A stretch of 64,000 nucleotides of DNA from Microbacterium ginsengisoli. GTDB lineage: Bacteria; Actinomycetota; Actinomycetes; Actinomycetales; Microbacteriaceae. The notes under the pieces were generated by a model. That model was not told the origin of the DNA. It did not search any database and was given only the letters and a program-made list of their open reading frames with translations. The position numbers and the translations under genes are program-made. How positions within the stretch are numbered: position 1 is the first letter of the stretch; each line of letters begins with the position of its first letter. The stretch lies in contig NZ_JYIY01000069.1 in assembly GCF_000956535.1 (NCBI RefSeq), positions 20,157-84,156 of the forward strand, written 5' to 3'. Of the stretch, positions 38,870 to 47,000 are shown in pieces.

Positions 38870-38916
38870 GACACATTCCTGCCGCGCGACGCTGAGCGAC
38901 GGGCTCAGCGGAGCGG

Positions 38917-39114
38917 TCACTCGCCGCGCAACTGCTCCTTGAGCTCGTTGCGCTTCTCGACCCGCTCCTTCTCGGCTTCGGCCTTCTTGACGTTCGCGTC
39001 GGCCTTGACCTCGTCGACCTTGTCGCCGATGCGGTCCTTGGCGTCCTCGAAGCCCTCCTTGACCTTGCGGCCGGCGGTCTCCGCGACGTCCTTGGCGTCA
39101 TCGATGAGTCCCAT
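38917..39114 (-). CDS. CsbD/LEA-like small hydrophilic stress protein
   Basis: 65 aa. MGLIDDAKDVAETAGRKVKEGFEDAKDRIGDKVDEVKADANVKKAEAEKERVEKRNELKEQL: fully charged amphipathic helix with repeats of KxxE/DxK and no Cys, aromatic-poor. Such proteins are common stress-induced hydrophilins in actinobacteria. Function is inferred from composition. Confidence 0.8.
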   Translation of the reverse strand: MGLIDDAKDVAETAGRKVKEGFEDAKDRIGDKVDEVKADANVKKAEAEKERVEKRNELKEQLRGE

Positions 39115-39254
39115 GTCGATACCCCTTTCGTGAAGTGTGTACGGACACCGGTGACGGTACGCGGCCGGCGTCGACGGATGCCGGGGGTTGCGCTGCTGCA
39201 GCGAGGTCGCTACGCCCCTTACCCGGCGTCGCCGGGCGGGCCTACGCTGTGCGC

Positions 39255-39692
39255 ATGACGCAGCGGTTCGAGACGCCCATGTCGCAGTTCGGCAACAACA
39301 CCGGCATCGAGGTGCCGCCCGCGGTGCTCGAGGCGCTCGGAGGTGGCAAGCGTCCCGCCGTCGTGGTCAGTGTCAACGGCTACGAGTACCGCTCGACGGT
39401 CGGGGTGATGCAGGGGCTGTTCCTCGTGCCGTTCAGCTCCGACAAGCGTGCGGCGACCGGCATCGGCGGGGGCGACGCGATCACCGTCGAGCTCGCCCTC
39501 GACACCGCGCCGCGCGAGGTCGAGGTCCCGGCCGATCTCGCCGCCGCGCTCGCATCCGCAGGGCTCACCGACGCGTTCGCCGCGCTCGCTCCCAGCCACC
39601 GCAAGGCGCACGTCGTGAGCGTCGAGTCCGCGAAGGCCGCCGACACCCGCTCACGACGTGTCGAGGCGGTGATCACCAAGCTCGCGGGGTGA
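39255..39692 (+). CDS. DUF1905/YdeI-type protein
   Basis: 145 aa from ATG 39255. FETPMSQFGNNTGIEVPPAVLEALGGGKRPAVVVSVNGYEYRSTVGVMQGLFLVPFSSDKRAATGIGGGDAITVELALDT is the DUF1905 beta barrel. VEVPADLAAALASAGLTDAFAALAPSHRKAHVVSVESAKAADTRSRRVEAVITKL is the OmpD-associated (YdeI) helical tail. Biochemical role unknown. Confidence 0.9.
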   Translation: MTQRFETPMSQFGNNTGIEVPPAVLEALGGGKRPAVVVSVNGYEYRSTVGVMQGLFLVPFSSDKRAATGIGGGDAITVELALDTAPREVEVPADLAAALASAGLTDAFAALAPSHRKAHVVSVESAKAADTRSRRVEAVITKLAG

Positions 39693-39754
39693 GGGGCGGC
39701 ATCCGTCATCGACCTCACAGGCCTGCGGGCGATACCCTCGACACAGGAGTGGTT

Positions 39755-40441
39755 GTGGCGCGGATCTGGAAGAGCCGGGAAGGCGAGAGCCCGAACGATG
39801 CCGCACGCGTCGCCAAGACGAAGGATGTCGTCGCCGAAGGTCTCTACATCGCGGCGGCCGCCACGCGACTGACGTTGAAGAACCGCATGCTGGTCGCGCT
39901 CATCTCGTCGGACGCCGACTTCGATGTCGAGCTGTTCCTTCCCGACGCGCAGGAGGCGCTGCTGGCGCTGGCGCGGGAGGCGGAGGCCGACGGCAAGCGG
40001 GCGGAGCGGGAGCGCAAGCGCGCCAGCCGCCGGTTCAGCCTCTCGGACGGCACCCACGACTACCGCAGCCGCGACGTCAAGAATCTTCGGCGTCGACGTA
40101 AGCAGTCGCTGCGCATCGCCGAGGAGCTGCAGCAGCGTGCCGCCGACGAGGCGACGCTGCGCGAGCTCGTCGAGGCGGCGCGCGAGGCGGCATGGAGCGA
40201 GGTCTCGCGCAACATCGACCGGCGGCTGCGCATCGAGGCGGCGCGCCCCGACCTCGAGCCCGACTACGAGAAGATGCGCAAGGCGCGCATGATGAGCCTC
40301 AAGCTCGTCGACCTGCCGAAGCTCGCCGCTCACCGCAAGCGGCTCGTCGACGGGGAGCCTGAGGCGCTTCCCGGCGGTGAGATCGTCTCGGGTGCCGCGC
40401 CGAAGGCATCGGGCATCGACCTGAGCGAACTCGATGAGTGA
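39755..40441 (+). CDS. Conserved charged cytoplasmic protein, unknown
   Basis: 228 aa. GTG 39755 is five bases after AGGAG; GTG 39749 overlaps that site. VARIWKSREGESPNDAARVAKTKDVVAEGLYIAAAATRLTLKNRMLVALISSDADFDVELFLPDAQEALLALA, then a long Arg/Glu-rich helix. No cysteine, no membrane span, no motif recognised. It stands before the tRNA-Arg gene. Confidence 0.65.
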   Translation: MARIWKSREGESPNDAARVAKTKDVVAEGLYIAAAATRLTLKNRMLVALISSDADFDVELFLPDAQEALLALAREAEADGKRAERERKRASRRFSLSDGTHDYRSRDVKNLRRRRKQSLRIAEELQQRAADEATLRELVEAAREAAWSEVSRNIDRRLRIEAARPDLEPDYEKMRKARMMSLKLVDLPKLAAHRKRLVDGEPEALPGGEIVSGAAPKASGIDLSELDE

Positions 40442-40539
40442 GGGGATGTCGCGGGCCGCGGCATCCACGATTCGTTCCGGGAGCACGTCCTGGGGTATGC
40501 TCTCCTGGTGCCCGCGCGCCGAAAAGGCCGCGAGAACAT

Positions 40540-40612
40540 GCGCCCGTAGCTCAATGGATAGAGCATCTGACTACGGATCAGAAGGTTAGGGGTTCGAGTC
40601 CCTTCGGGCGCA
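40540..40612 (+). tRNA. tRNA-Arg (anticodon ACG)
   Basis: Acceptor GCGCCCG (40540) pairs with CGGGCGC (to 40611), A73 at 40612, no encoded CCA. D-arm GCTC..GAGC, anticodon stem TCTGA/TCAGA with loop CTACGGA, so anticodon ACG. T-arm GGGG-TTCGAGT-CCCT. All features of a functional tRNA. Confidence 0.95.
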
Positions 40613-40633
40613 CACTGTGTTGAGACAGTAATT

Positions 40634-40661
40634 GAAACGGCCCGCTTCGGCGGGCCGTTTC
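40634..40661 (+). terminator. Terminator after tRNA-Arg
   Basis: 12-bp perfect stem GAAACGGCCCGC/GCGGGCCGTTTC with TTCG tetraloop. Also correctly placed to end the convergent small zinc-ribbon gene. Confidence 0.8.
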
Positions 40662-40675
40662 GCGTCTGCGGGGTC

Positions 40676-40816
40676 TCAGATAGGCTCGGTCGTGCGGATC
40701 AGTCCGCAGTTCACGCACGACCATGCGACGAGGAAGCGTTCGTCGTCGAGGATCTCGAATCGCAGAGGATCGCCGCACGTCGGGCACGCGCGCGGATCCG
40801 GAGCATCCGACGTCAT
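40676..40816 (-). CDS. Small zinc-ribbon protein
   Basis: 46 aa from ATG 40816. DPRACPTCGDPLRFEILDDERFLVAWSCVNCGLIRTTEPI contains two CxxC pairs 23 residues apart, the layout of a zinc ribbon. It is short but has normal codon use and fills the gap between the tRNA and the next gene. Function unknown. Confidence 0.65.
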   Translation of the reverse strand: MTSDAPDPRACPTCGDPLRFEILDDERFLVAWSCVNCGLIRTTEPI

Positions 40817-40896
40817 GAGCCCAGCCTAGGGAGGGTGGAGCGGGCGGGCGCGAGTGGGGGCAGGATGGTGCCGAGACATCCGATCCGGAGGCCACC

Positions 40897-41073
40897 ATGA
40901 AGCACACCGTGTTCGTCGTCATCTACCTGCTCGTGATGGGTGGGCTCATCGTCGGGCTCGACGTGGCGTTCTTGCGCGACCACCTCTGGTGGCGCCTCGC
41001 CGTCAACGTCGGCATCGTCGCGGTGTTCGCGATCGTCTACCTGACCCTGCTGCGCAACCTCTTCACGCAGTGA
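40897..41073 (+). CDS. Small two-span membrane protein
   Basis: 58 aa, ATG 40897 with GGAGG upstream. KHTVFVVIYLLVMGGLIVGLDVAFL and WWRLAVNVGIVAVFAIVYLTLL are two membrane helices with a short charged turn (RDHL). Family of small actinobacterial membrane proteins of unknown function. Confidence 0.75.
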   Translation: MKHTVFVVIYLLVMGGLIVGLDVAFLRDHLWWRLAVNVGIVAVFAIVYLTLLRNLFTQ

Positions 41074-41088
41074 CGCGGTTGCGGGGTG

Positions 41089-41123
41089 TATGACGGCCGT
41101 CATAGTATGACGAGCATCATACT
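41089..41123 (+). promoter_or_regulatory. Twin palindromic operators for the TetR gene
   Basis: TATGACGGCCGTCATA (41089-41104) is a perfect palindrome. It is followed directly by AGTATGA-CGAGCA-TCATACT (41104-41123), a perfect 7-bp repeat with a 6-base gap. Both share the half site TATGA. They lie just before the tautomerase-tetR operon, so the TetR protein is the likely ligand. Confidence 0.8.
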
Positions 41124-41143
41124 CCCGACCTCGGAGGCTCCCC

Positions 41144-41578
41144 ATGCCCATGATCGACATCTACGCTCCCGCCGGACTCATCGCCGACGTGCATTCCCTC
41201 GCCCAGCGTGCCGCCGCCGCCGTGAAGGACGTCGAGCAGGTGCCCGACATCCCGATGTTCCGGGCGAACACCGCCGCGTTCGTTCATGAGCTTCCCGCCG
41301 CGGCACTGTCCGATGTCGACGGATCGAGCGATCACGTGCGCGTGCAGGTGCTGACTAACGCCGGTGCACTCGACCGCGACAAGCAGCTCGCCGTCGTGAG
41401 CGCGCTCACCGATCTCGTGGCGGAAGCCGCGGGCGACCCGAGCTGGCGCGAGCGCACCTGGGTGCTGCTCACCGAGGCCCCCGAGGGTGGCTGGGGCCTG
41501 TGGGGTCACGCGCACACGAACGCCGAAATCGTCGGCGCCGCGCGCGCCGAGATCGCGTCGCTGCGGGGCGAGTCCTGA
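41144..41578 (+). CDS. Tautomerase (4-oxalocrotonate tautomerase-like)
   Basis: 144 aa. After Met comes Pro (MPMIDIYAP), which becomes the catalytic N-terminal proline. PDIPMFRANTAAFVHELPAAALSDVDGSSDHVRVQVLTNAGALDRDKQLAVVSALTDLVAEAAGDPSWRERTWVLLTEAPEGGWGLWGHAHTNAEI fits the fused tautomerase fold of this length. Substrate unknown. It is cotranscribed with the TetR regulator, perhaps for detoxifying a reactive keto/enol compound. Confidence 0.88.
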   Translation: MPMIDIYAPAGLIADVHSLAQRAAAAVKDVEQVPDIPMFRANTAAFVHELPAAALSDVDGSSDHVRVQVLTNAGALDRDKQLAVVSALTDLVAEAAGDPSWRERTWVLLTEAPEGGWGLWGHAHTNAEIVGAARAEIASLRGES

Positions 41579-41595
41579 GCGGCGCGCGGGAGCAG

Positions 41596-42132
41596 ATGGC
41601 CGACACCGCGGCGCGGCTGCTGGCTGAGCGCGGCTATCAGGCCACCTCGTTCAGCGACGTCATCGCCGCCTCGGGTGCACCCCGCGGGTCGATCTATCAC
41701 CACTTCCCGGGCGGCAAGGACGAGCTCGTCGAGCTGGCGGTGCGCCGGCAGGCCGACCGGGTGATCGCGCTCGTCGGCGGGTTCACCGGCGACACCCCCG
41801 TCGAGGTCGTGGCATCCTTCATCGCCGTCTGGCGGCACACGCTCGTCGCGACAGACTTCGCCGTCGGATGCTCCCTGCTCGCCGTGACCGCCTCGACCGA
41901 CGGGCCGCTGCGCGACACGGCCGGCGCCCTGTTCGGCGGATGGATCGACGCCCTCGCCGCCCGCCTCGTCGTGACGGGCGTGGATGCCGCAGCCGCCGCA
42001 TCGTTCGCGACGACACTGCTCGCGGCCATCGAGGGCGCCGTGGCGATCTCTCGCGCGCAGCGCTCGCTCGCGCCCTTCGACGCGGTCGCCACCCGCCTCA
42101 CCGCCGACGCCGCTGCGCTCGCGCGCGGCTGA
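41596..42132 (+). CDS. TetR/AcrR-family regulator
   Basis: 178 aa from ATG 41596; homologues usually have a few more N-terminal residues, and the frame is open back over SGAREQ. The HTH reads DTAARLLAERGYQATSFSDVIAASGAPRGSIYHHFPGGKDELVELAVRRQADRV. The ligand domain is Ala-rich and helical and includes FAVGCSLLAVTAS. It belongs to the group with GCPLLAVT-type sequence often called YxaF/LmrA-like. Likely autoregulates through the twin palindromes upstream of the tautomerase gene. Confidence 0.9.
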   Translation: MADTAARLLAERGYQATSFSDVIAASGAPRGSIYHHFPGGKDELVELAVRRQADRVIALVGGFTGDTPVEVVASFIAVWRHTLVATDFAVGCSLLAVTASTDGPLRDTAGALFGGWIDALAARLVVTGVDAAAAASFATTLLAAIEGAVAISRAQRSLAPFDAVATRLTADAAALARG

Positions 42133-42135
42133 GCG

Positions 42136-43233
42136 TCAGGCGTATCGGCGAACCGCCTCGCGGATCTCATCGGCGAAGGAGTAGATGTCTTCGAGCGCGT
42201 CGATCGGATGACGGGTTTCCACCTTGTCTGCGTCGAGGAGTCCGAGGTACTTCTGCTTCGCCGCGTTGAAGTGCAGACGCGCGATCGGCTTGCGATTGTT
42301 GTCATCGAGGAGCACCGCGAAGTAGCTCTTCGAGTCGCGGGCGACCACGCGGCTTGGCCGGACGTCGGAGCAGGCGATCGCGCGAACGATCTGGAAGCCT
42401 TCGAGTTCCTCGGGCGTCGTCACGACCTCCGAATCCTCGACGGGCTCGCCGGCGAGCGCCACTTCGCTTGCCGGGCTGGGTGCGGGCTCGGCGAGCGGTA
42501 GGAAGGCGGCAGGGGCCTCCGATCCGAGGGCGGTCTTGAGTCGGTCGTTGACCTGTTCATTCAAGAACTGGCGCGACGACTTCGACACGAGCGAAGTGAA
42601 CTGCTCCCGAACCTTCTGTGTGAATGCACCCTCGTACACGCGGGTGGTGAAGAACCGCACCCACTCGGTCGTGGGCTCTCGGAATTCCGCCGCGATCTCT
42701 CGCTTGATCGCGCCGACGTACTTCAGTTCTTCGGCGGCATTGATGATCGAATCGAGGTCGAAACTTGCCTTCGAGATCTTCTTGATCTCGGGAACGAGGT
42801 TGTCGTCGATCTCGAGAAGGTCCAGCACGAGGAATGGCTTCTCGTCCATGCGGTTCGGGGCGTCGAGGTCCGTATAGAACTGCCACACGATACCGTTCGT
42901 CAGCACCGCGAGACGGGCATTGGTCGTCGCAAAATAGCGGAAGAGCTGCGACGCATGCTCGATCTTCAGGGCGCCGACTGAGGGCTTGCATTCCACGAGA
43001 ATCTGAATGGCGCCGTCCTTGACGATGGCGTAATCGACTTTCTCGCCACGCTTCACACCGACGTCAGCGGTGAACTCAGGGATCACTTCCTGAGGATCGA
43101 ACACGTCGTAGCCGAGGATGCTCGAGATGAATGGCATGACGAAGGCGTTCTTCGTTGCCTCCTCGGTCTGAACTGCCGCGGCTTGGCCTTTGACCTTCGA
43201 GGCCAGCGCGACGAGACGCTCTTCAAACTCCAT
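42136..43233 (-). CDS. Orphan HsdR-N-type (type I restriction R-subunit N-terminal) protein
   Basis: 365 aa, ATG 43233 with GGGGGG upstream. EEATKNAFVMPFISSILGYDVFDPQEVIPEFTADVGVKRGEKVDYAIVKDGAIQILVECKPSVGALKIEHASQLFRYFATTNARLAVLTNGIVWQFYTDLD has the HSDR_N nuclease motif: Asp in KVDYAI and ECK. The C-terminal half (SKSYFAVLLDDNNRKPIARLHFN, KYLGLLDADKVETRHPI) is another small domain. No helicase part and no HsdM/HsdS neighbours. Codon use is less GC-rich than neighbours. Such stand-alone proteins may act in defence against foreign DNA. Confidence 0.85.
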   Translation of the reverse strand: MEFEERLVALASKVKGQAAAVQTEEATKNAFVMPFISSILGYDVFDPQEVIPEFTADVGVKRGEKVDYAIVKDGAIQILVECKPSVGALKIEHASQLFRYFATTNARLAVLTNGIVWQFYTDLDAPNRMDEKPFLVLDLLEIDDNLVPEIKKISKASFDLDSIINAAEELKYVGAIKREIAAEFREPTTEWVRFFTTRVYEGAFTQKVREQFTSLVSKSSRQFLNEQVNDRLKTALGSEAPAAFLPLAEPAPSPASEVALAGEPVEDSEVVTTPEELEGFQIVRAIACSDVRPSRVVARDSKSYFAVLLDDNNRKPIARLHFNAAKQKYLGLLDADKVETRHPIDALEDIYSFADEIREAVRRYA

Positions 43234-43326
43234 ATTTCCCCCCGGTCCCAATGGTGATTCCAAGATTCTAGGGACTGGTCGGCACTTTCATTCGCCCCTC
43301 ATCGCCGCTCGCGCGCGGCTGAGGGG

Positions 43327-43755
43327 TCACCCGGTGGCGAGCGCCCGGTCGAGCTCCCCGAGGATCTCCGCGCATCGAGTCACGTCTTCGGGGGTACCCG
43401 AGAGCTCGAACTCGAACAGGATGGGGCGCCCGGACAGCTCCGCGAGTTCACGCGCAGCCGCCTGGTAGTACCGACCGAAGTTGCGATTGCCCGAGCCGAT
43501 GATGCCGACGAGATTCCGCCGGGTGACGGCGGACCGAAGGAACGCCCGCACCGCCGCGGGCAGCGTCACCTGATCGTCGTTGCCGGCCTTGTATGAGGGC
43601 GTGAGCAGCACCCACGGGGCATCCGCTTCGCTCTGTCGCACCTCGGCGTCGGCGAGGTCGCGCACGGGCCTGCCGTCGTTCTCGGTCAGGTGCTCGGCGA
43701 ACCGGCGGGTGAGGTTCGAGGTGGACGAGTAGTAGTACACCGGCGTCTGGTGCAT
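43327..43755 (-). CDS. nrdI: NrdI-like flavodoxin
   Basis: 142 aa. VYYYSSTSNLTRRFAEHL (FMN phosphate loop SSTSN), PWVLLTPSYKAGN, then NLVGIIGSGNRNFGRYYQAAARELAELSGRPILFEFELSGTPEDV are characteristic of NrdI, which helps activate the Mn centre of class Ib ribonucleotide reductase. nrdE, nrdF and nrdH are not nearby, so this copy is unlinked. The redoxin in the prophage is of the matching class. Confidence 0.9.
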   Translation of the reverse strand: MHQTPVYYYSSTSNLTRRFAEHLTENDGRPVRDLADAEVRQSEADAPWVLLTPSYKAGNDDQVTLPAAVRAFLRSAVTRRNLVGIIGSGNRNFGRYYQAAARELAELSGRPILFEFELSGTPEDVTRCAEILGELDRALATG

Positions 43756-43870
43756 GCCGTCAGTGTGCTCCGGATGCCGCGGCTCCGCGCCCACGCGCAC
43801 CGTGAGAATGTTCATCTCGATCGGGCATCGGTTCAGCCCCGGGTCACTCGGCCCCGCTAGCCTCGGCGGC

Positions 43871-44290
43871 ATGAGAGGTAGGTGGGCGGGTGCGGGTGCT
43901 GTGGCGCTCGCTGTCGCCGTGCTCACCCCGGGGTGTGCCGTCGGCCCGACTGCCTGCCCCGCGATCGGCTACGTCTACAGCGGTCCGGCGGTGCTCGAGT
44001 TCACCCCCGCGCTGCCGGCGTCGGCGAGCCTGGCGGCGTGCTTCGGCGCCGGATGCGCGCCTTCGGCCCTCACGATCGTCGAACGCACGCGGGTCGAGGT
44101 GCCCCAGCAGACGCCGTACGCCACCCCTCCCGCGGGCGACACGTCGCTCATCACGGTGCGCGTCACCGACGCCGGCTCGGTGCTCATCGATCAGACCTTC
44201 ACGATCGGCCACAAGGCCGAGGCGCCCGTATTCGGGTCGTGCCCCGGCCCGTTCAGCTTCGAGCCGGTCGCCGTGACGCTCGCGGGCTGA
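43871..44290 (+). CDS. Small lipoprotein, unknown
   Basis: 139 aa. Signal peptide RGRWAGAGAVALAVAVLTPGC with lipobox LTPGC. The mature part has five further Cys (CPAIGY, CFGAGCAP, CPGPF plus one) that may form disulphides. It reads as a small beta-rich domain (SLITVRVTDAGSVLIDQTFTIG). Unknown function; exported and lipid-anchored. Confidence 0.8.
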   Translation: MRGRWAGAGAVALAVAVLTPGCAVGPTACPAIGYVYSGPAVLEFTPALPASASLAACFGAGCAPSALTIVERTRVEVPQQTPYATPPAGDTSLITVRVTDAGSVLIDQTFTIGHKAEAPVFGSCPGPFSFEPVAVTLAG

Positions 44291-44293
44291 TCG

Positions 44294-44995
44294 TCAGCGC
44301 GCGAGCTCGGGGTACAGCACCGGAAGCGGCTGAGAGACGGCCGCCTTCACGGTGACACTCACCGCGTCGGCCAGCACCTCGTGCTCACCGGACTCGAGGG
44401 CGTCGTAGATCGCCGCGACGATGTCGGCCGGGTCGGCCTTCGCGACATCGAGGCCCTCGGTCATCGGGGTGTCGGCGTAACCGAGGTGGGCGCCGAGCAC
44501 CTGCGTGCCCTGCGCCTGCAGCTCGAGGCGCAGCGAGTTGGTGATCGACCAAAGCGCGGCCTTGCTCGCCGAGTAGGCGCCGGCGCGGGCCAACCAGCTC
44601 AGCGCCGAGTGCACGTCGATGAGCGCGCCACCACCGTTGCGGGCGAGCACGGGGGCGAAGGCCTGTGCCACGCTCAGCGCGCCGAACACGTTCGTGTCGA
44701 AGACCCGCCGCACCTCGTCGAGGTCGGTCGACAGCAGCGAGTTCCCGCCCGCGATGCCGGCGTTGTTCACGACGATGGTGGTGTCGGCCGCGGCCTGTAC
44801 GGCGGCGCGCACCGACGCCGAGGAGGTCACGTCGAGGGCGAGTGGAACGATCCGGGAGTCGGTCGCCTCGCGCGGCGATCGTGCGGTCGCGTAGACACGG
44901 CGCGCGCCGCGTTCGAGGGCGATGCGGGCGAAGTGCGAGCCGAGCCCGCCGTTCGCGCCGGTGATGAGCAGGGTGGCATCCACGAGTGAGGTCAT
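44294..44995 (-). CDS. Short-chain dehydrogenase/reductase
   Basis: 233 aa. Cofactor loop TGANGGLGSHFARIAL, NNAG as VVNNAGIAG, catalytic Ser in VHSALSW and YSASK. The usual Tyr-x-x-x-Lys is intact. Substrate unknown. It is divergently transcribed from an HxlR gene with an inverted repeat in between, so it is probably that regulator's target. Confidence 0.93.
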   Translation of the reverse strand: MTSLVDATLLITGANGGLGSHFARIALERGARRVYATARSPREATDSRIVPLALDVTSSASVRAAVQAAADTTIVVNNAGIAGGNSLLSTDLDEVRRVFDTNVFGALSVAQAFAPVLARNGGGALIDVHSALSWLARAGAYSASKAALWSITNSLRLELQAQGTQVLGAHLGYADTPMTEGLDVAKADPADIVAAIYDALESGEHEVLADAVSVTVKAAVSQPLPVLYPELAR

Positions 44996-45016
44996 GTCGA
45001 GAGCGTACCACCTAGA

Positions 45017-45029
45017 TTGGAAATACCAA
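45017..45029. promoter_or_regulatory. Inverted repeat in the SDR/HxlR divergent region
   Basis: TTGG-AAATA-CCAA between the two start codons. TAGGAT (45036-45041) six bases before GTG 45048 is a likely -10 for a leaderless HxlR transcript. Confidence 0.6.
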
Positions 45030-45047
45030 CTCAGATAGGATGGACGC

Positions 45048-45509
45048 GTGAAGCCGCCCTCTCCCGTCAACGAACGCTGCTCGATCGCCCGCACCCTCGT
45101 CGTGCTCGGCGAGAAGTGGGCGCTGCTCGTCGTGCGCGACATCGCCCTCGGTGTGACCCGGTTCGCCGACATCCGTTCGCGGCTCGAGGTGGCACCCGAT
45201 GTGCTCTCCGACCGGCTGTCGAAGCTCGTCGATCTCGGAGTGATCGAGCGCCGCGCGTACCGCGACGAGGGCGCGCGGCAGCGCGACGAGTACACGCTCA
45301 CCGCCGCCGGCGCCGCCCTTCTGCCGGTGCTCGGCGCGCTCAGCCAGTGGGGAGACGTCCACGTCGCGTCGCCGTGGGGGCCCGCCACGCGCTATGTCGA
45401 CGCTCGCGATGGGGGTGACGTCCGCATCGCCTTCGTCGATGCACACGGGCGTGCGGTCGATCGCGAGCAGGTCGCGGTCGTCCCGGGGCCGGGGGCGCTC
45501 GTCGCCTGA
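45048..45509 (+). CDS. HxlR-family transcriptional regulator
   Basis: 153 aa from GTG 45048. NERCSIARTLVVLGEKWALLVVRDIALGVTRFADIRSRLEVAPDVLSDRLSKLVDLGVIERRAYRDEGARQRDEYTLTAAGAALLPVLGALSQWGD is the complete HxlR winged helix, with Cys near the N-terminus (ERCS) that in many members senses oxidants or electrophiles. Divergent SDR gene suggests a quinone or aldehyde stress circuit; this is inference. Confidence 0.92.
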   Translation: MKPPSPVNERCSIARTLVVLGEKWALLVVRDIALGVTRFADIRSRLEVAPDVLSDRLSKLVDLGVIERRAYRDEGARQRDEYTLTAAGAALLPVLGALSQWGDVHVASPWGPATRYVDARDGGDVRIAFVDAHGRAVDREQVAVVPGPGALVA

Positions 45510-45541
45510 TCCCGCGGCAGCGCACCGGGTCCCGGTTCGCG

Positions 45542-46720
45542 TCAGACCGTCGCCGATCCGCCCCGCCCGAGGAGGCTCACCGCCAGACGGAACCACCAGC
45601 GCATCGCGTACGCGGAGAGCGGCGTCTCACCCGCGCAGAACTCGACGAATGCGCGCCGGGCTCGCCGCGACCGGCCGAGGGCGGCGTGCACGAGACGCGG
45701 ATGCCGCTCGAAGACCGCGAGCAACTGCGCGCCGGTGCGGATCTCGGGCTGCAGCTCCTGTTCGACCCGCGCGACGTACCCGTCCAATGCGGCCGGGTCG
45801 CCCGCCGCCGCTCGCGCCGCCGCCTCGCCCGCCCAGGTACCCGACCGCAGCGCGAAGGAGATGCCCTCCCGCGTCCACGGTTCGAGCAGGCCCGCCGCAT
45901 CACCGGCGACGAGCACGCCCCCGCGGCGCAACGGCGAGGACGCCGTGCGCCACTGCGTGAGATGCCCGCTCGAGTGGCGGGGCGCGGCATCCGTCGTCTC
46001 GGTCTCGCGCAGCCACGCGGCCAGGTAGGCGCGTGTCTGCTCGGGTCGCCCGCGCGCCTCGATCACACCCACCTCATCGACCTCGCCCTTCGGGAAGAGC
46101 CAGCCGTAGCTGCCCGCGCCCGGACCCCAGTCGATGCGCACCGCGTCGCGCGGCGCCCGGCCGCGCTCCCGCTCGTCCTCGAGTCCGAGGTCGACGCGCG
46201 CGGGGGTCACTCCGACGTGGCGGGCGATCCGTCCGCCGACGCCGTCCGCGCCGATCACGACCCGCGCCCGCAACACGCCCGCGCTCGTCTCGACCGCCAC
46301 GAGATCAGCGGATGCCGCCCCCACCCGCTGCACGGCGACGCCCTCGCGGAACACGGCCCCCGCGCGCTGCGCGGCGGTGACGAGCGCCGCGTCGAGACGC
46401 TCGCGCCGCGCCATCGCGAGGAACGGCTCGTCGCGGCGGATCTCGACCGGACGCGCGCCGTCGTGCGTGAAGACGACTCGGCCCACCTCGGCCTCGATCG
46501 CGGCCACTCCTTCGGGCGGCAGGAAACGCCGACTCACCCCGAGCAGACCGCCGCCGCAGGTCTTGTAGCGAGGGAACGTCGCCCGATCGACGAGCAGAGT
46601 GCTCGCGCCGCCGGCCGCCGCGCATCGGGCAGCCGACGAGCCTGCGGGGCCGGCACCGACGACGACGACGTCCCAGACGATGTCATCGGATGCCGCGGTC
46701 ACTCCGGCATTCTCGCGCAC
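45542..46720 (-). CDS. Geranylgeranyl-reductase-type flavoprotein
   Basis: 392 aa from GTG 46720 (GTG 46702 is an alternative). FAD site VVVVGAGPAGSSAARCAAAGG, then TFPRYKTCGGGLLGVSRRFLP (the PxxKxCGGG motif of geranylgeranyl reductases), VIGADGVGGRIARHVGV, and VLVAGDAAGLLEPWTREGISFALRSG as the second FAD motif. Enzymes of this group reduce isoprenoid chains, for example of menaquinone or lipids. No isoprenoid genes are adjacent in the window. Confidence 0.9.
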   Translation of the reverse strand: MRENAGVTAASDDIVWDVVVVGAGPAGSSAARCAAAGGASTLLVDRATFPRYKTCGGGLLGVSRRFLPPEGVAAIEAEVGRVVFTHDGARPVEIRRDEPFLAMARRERLDAALVTAAQRAGAVFREGVAVQRVGAASADLVAVETSAGVLRARVVIGADGVGGRIARHVGVTPARVDLGLEDERERGRAPRDAVRIDWGPGAGSYGWLFPKGEVDEVGVIEARGRPEQTRAYLAAWLRETETTDAAPRHSSGHLTQWRTASSPLRRGGVLVAGDAAGLLEPWTREGISFALRSGTWAGEAAARAAAGDPAALDGYVARVEQELQPEIRTGAQLLAVFERHPRLVHAALGRSRRARRAFVEFCAGETPLSAYAMRWWFRLAVSLLGRGGSATV

Positions 46721-46742
46721 CCGATTCGGTGCGCGATGCGGA

Positions 46743-47000
46743 TCAGACCTGCCGTCGGATGAAGCGGATGAGTGCGGCGATGATCGCGATGACGATCAGC
46801 ACCACGCCGAGCCACAGCAGGAAGCCGACCGCCTTCACGAACACACCGAGGAGCAGCAGCACGAGGCCGATGAGGAGAATGAGAACGGCGATACCAACTA
46901 TGCCGACAGTCTGCGTCGCAGCCGTGAGCTCGTGCCAGGGCCCTCGCCGGAGGCGGGTCGAGGAGTAGAATTCGCACCCCCGGCGTAGGGTCGAACGCAT
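46743..47000 (-). CDS. Small hydrophobic membrane protein (start uncertain)
   Basis: Up to 85 aa. The certain part is TVGIVGIAVLILLIGLVLLLLGVFVKAVGFLLWLGVVLIVIAIIAALIRFIRRQV, two membrane spans and a basic end. The first standard start, ATG 47000, overlaps head to head with the ATG of the serine dehydratase gene and its first 25 residues look non-coding, so a non-standard internal start is possible. Function unknown. Confidence 0.6.
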   Translation of the reverse strand: MRSTLRRGCEFYSSTRLRRGPWHELTAATQTVGIVGIAVLILLIGLVLLLLGVFVKAVGFLLWLGVVLIVIAIIAALIRFIRRQV

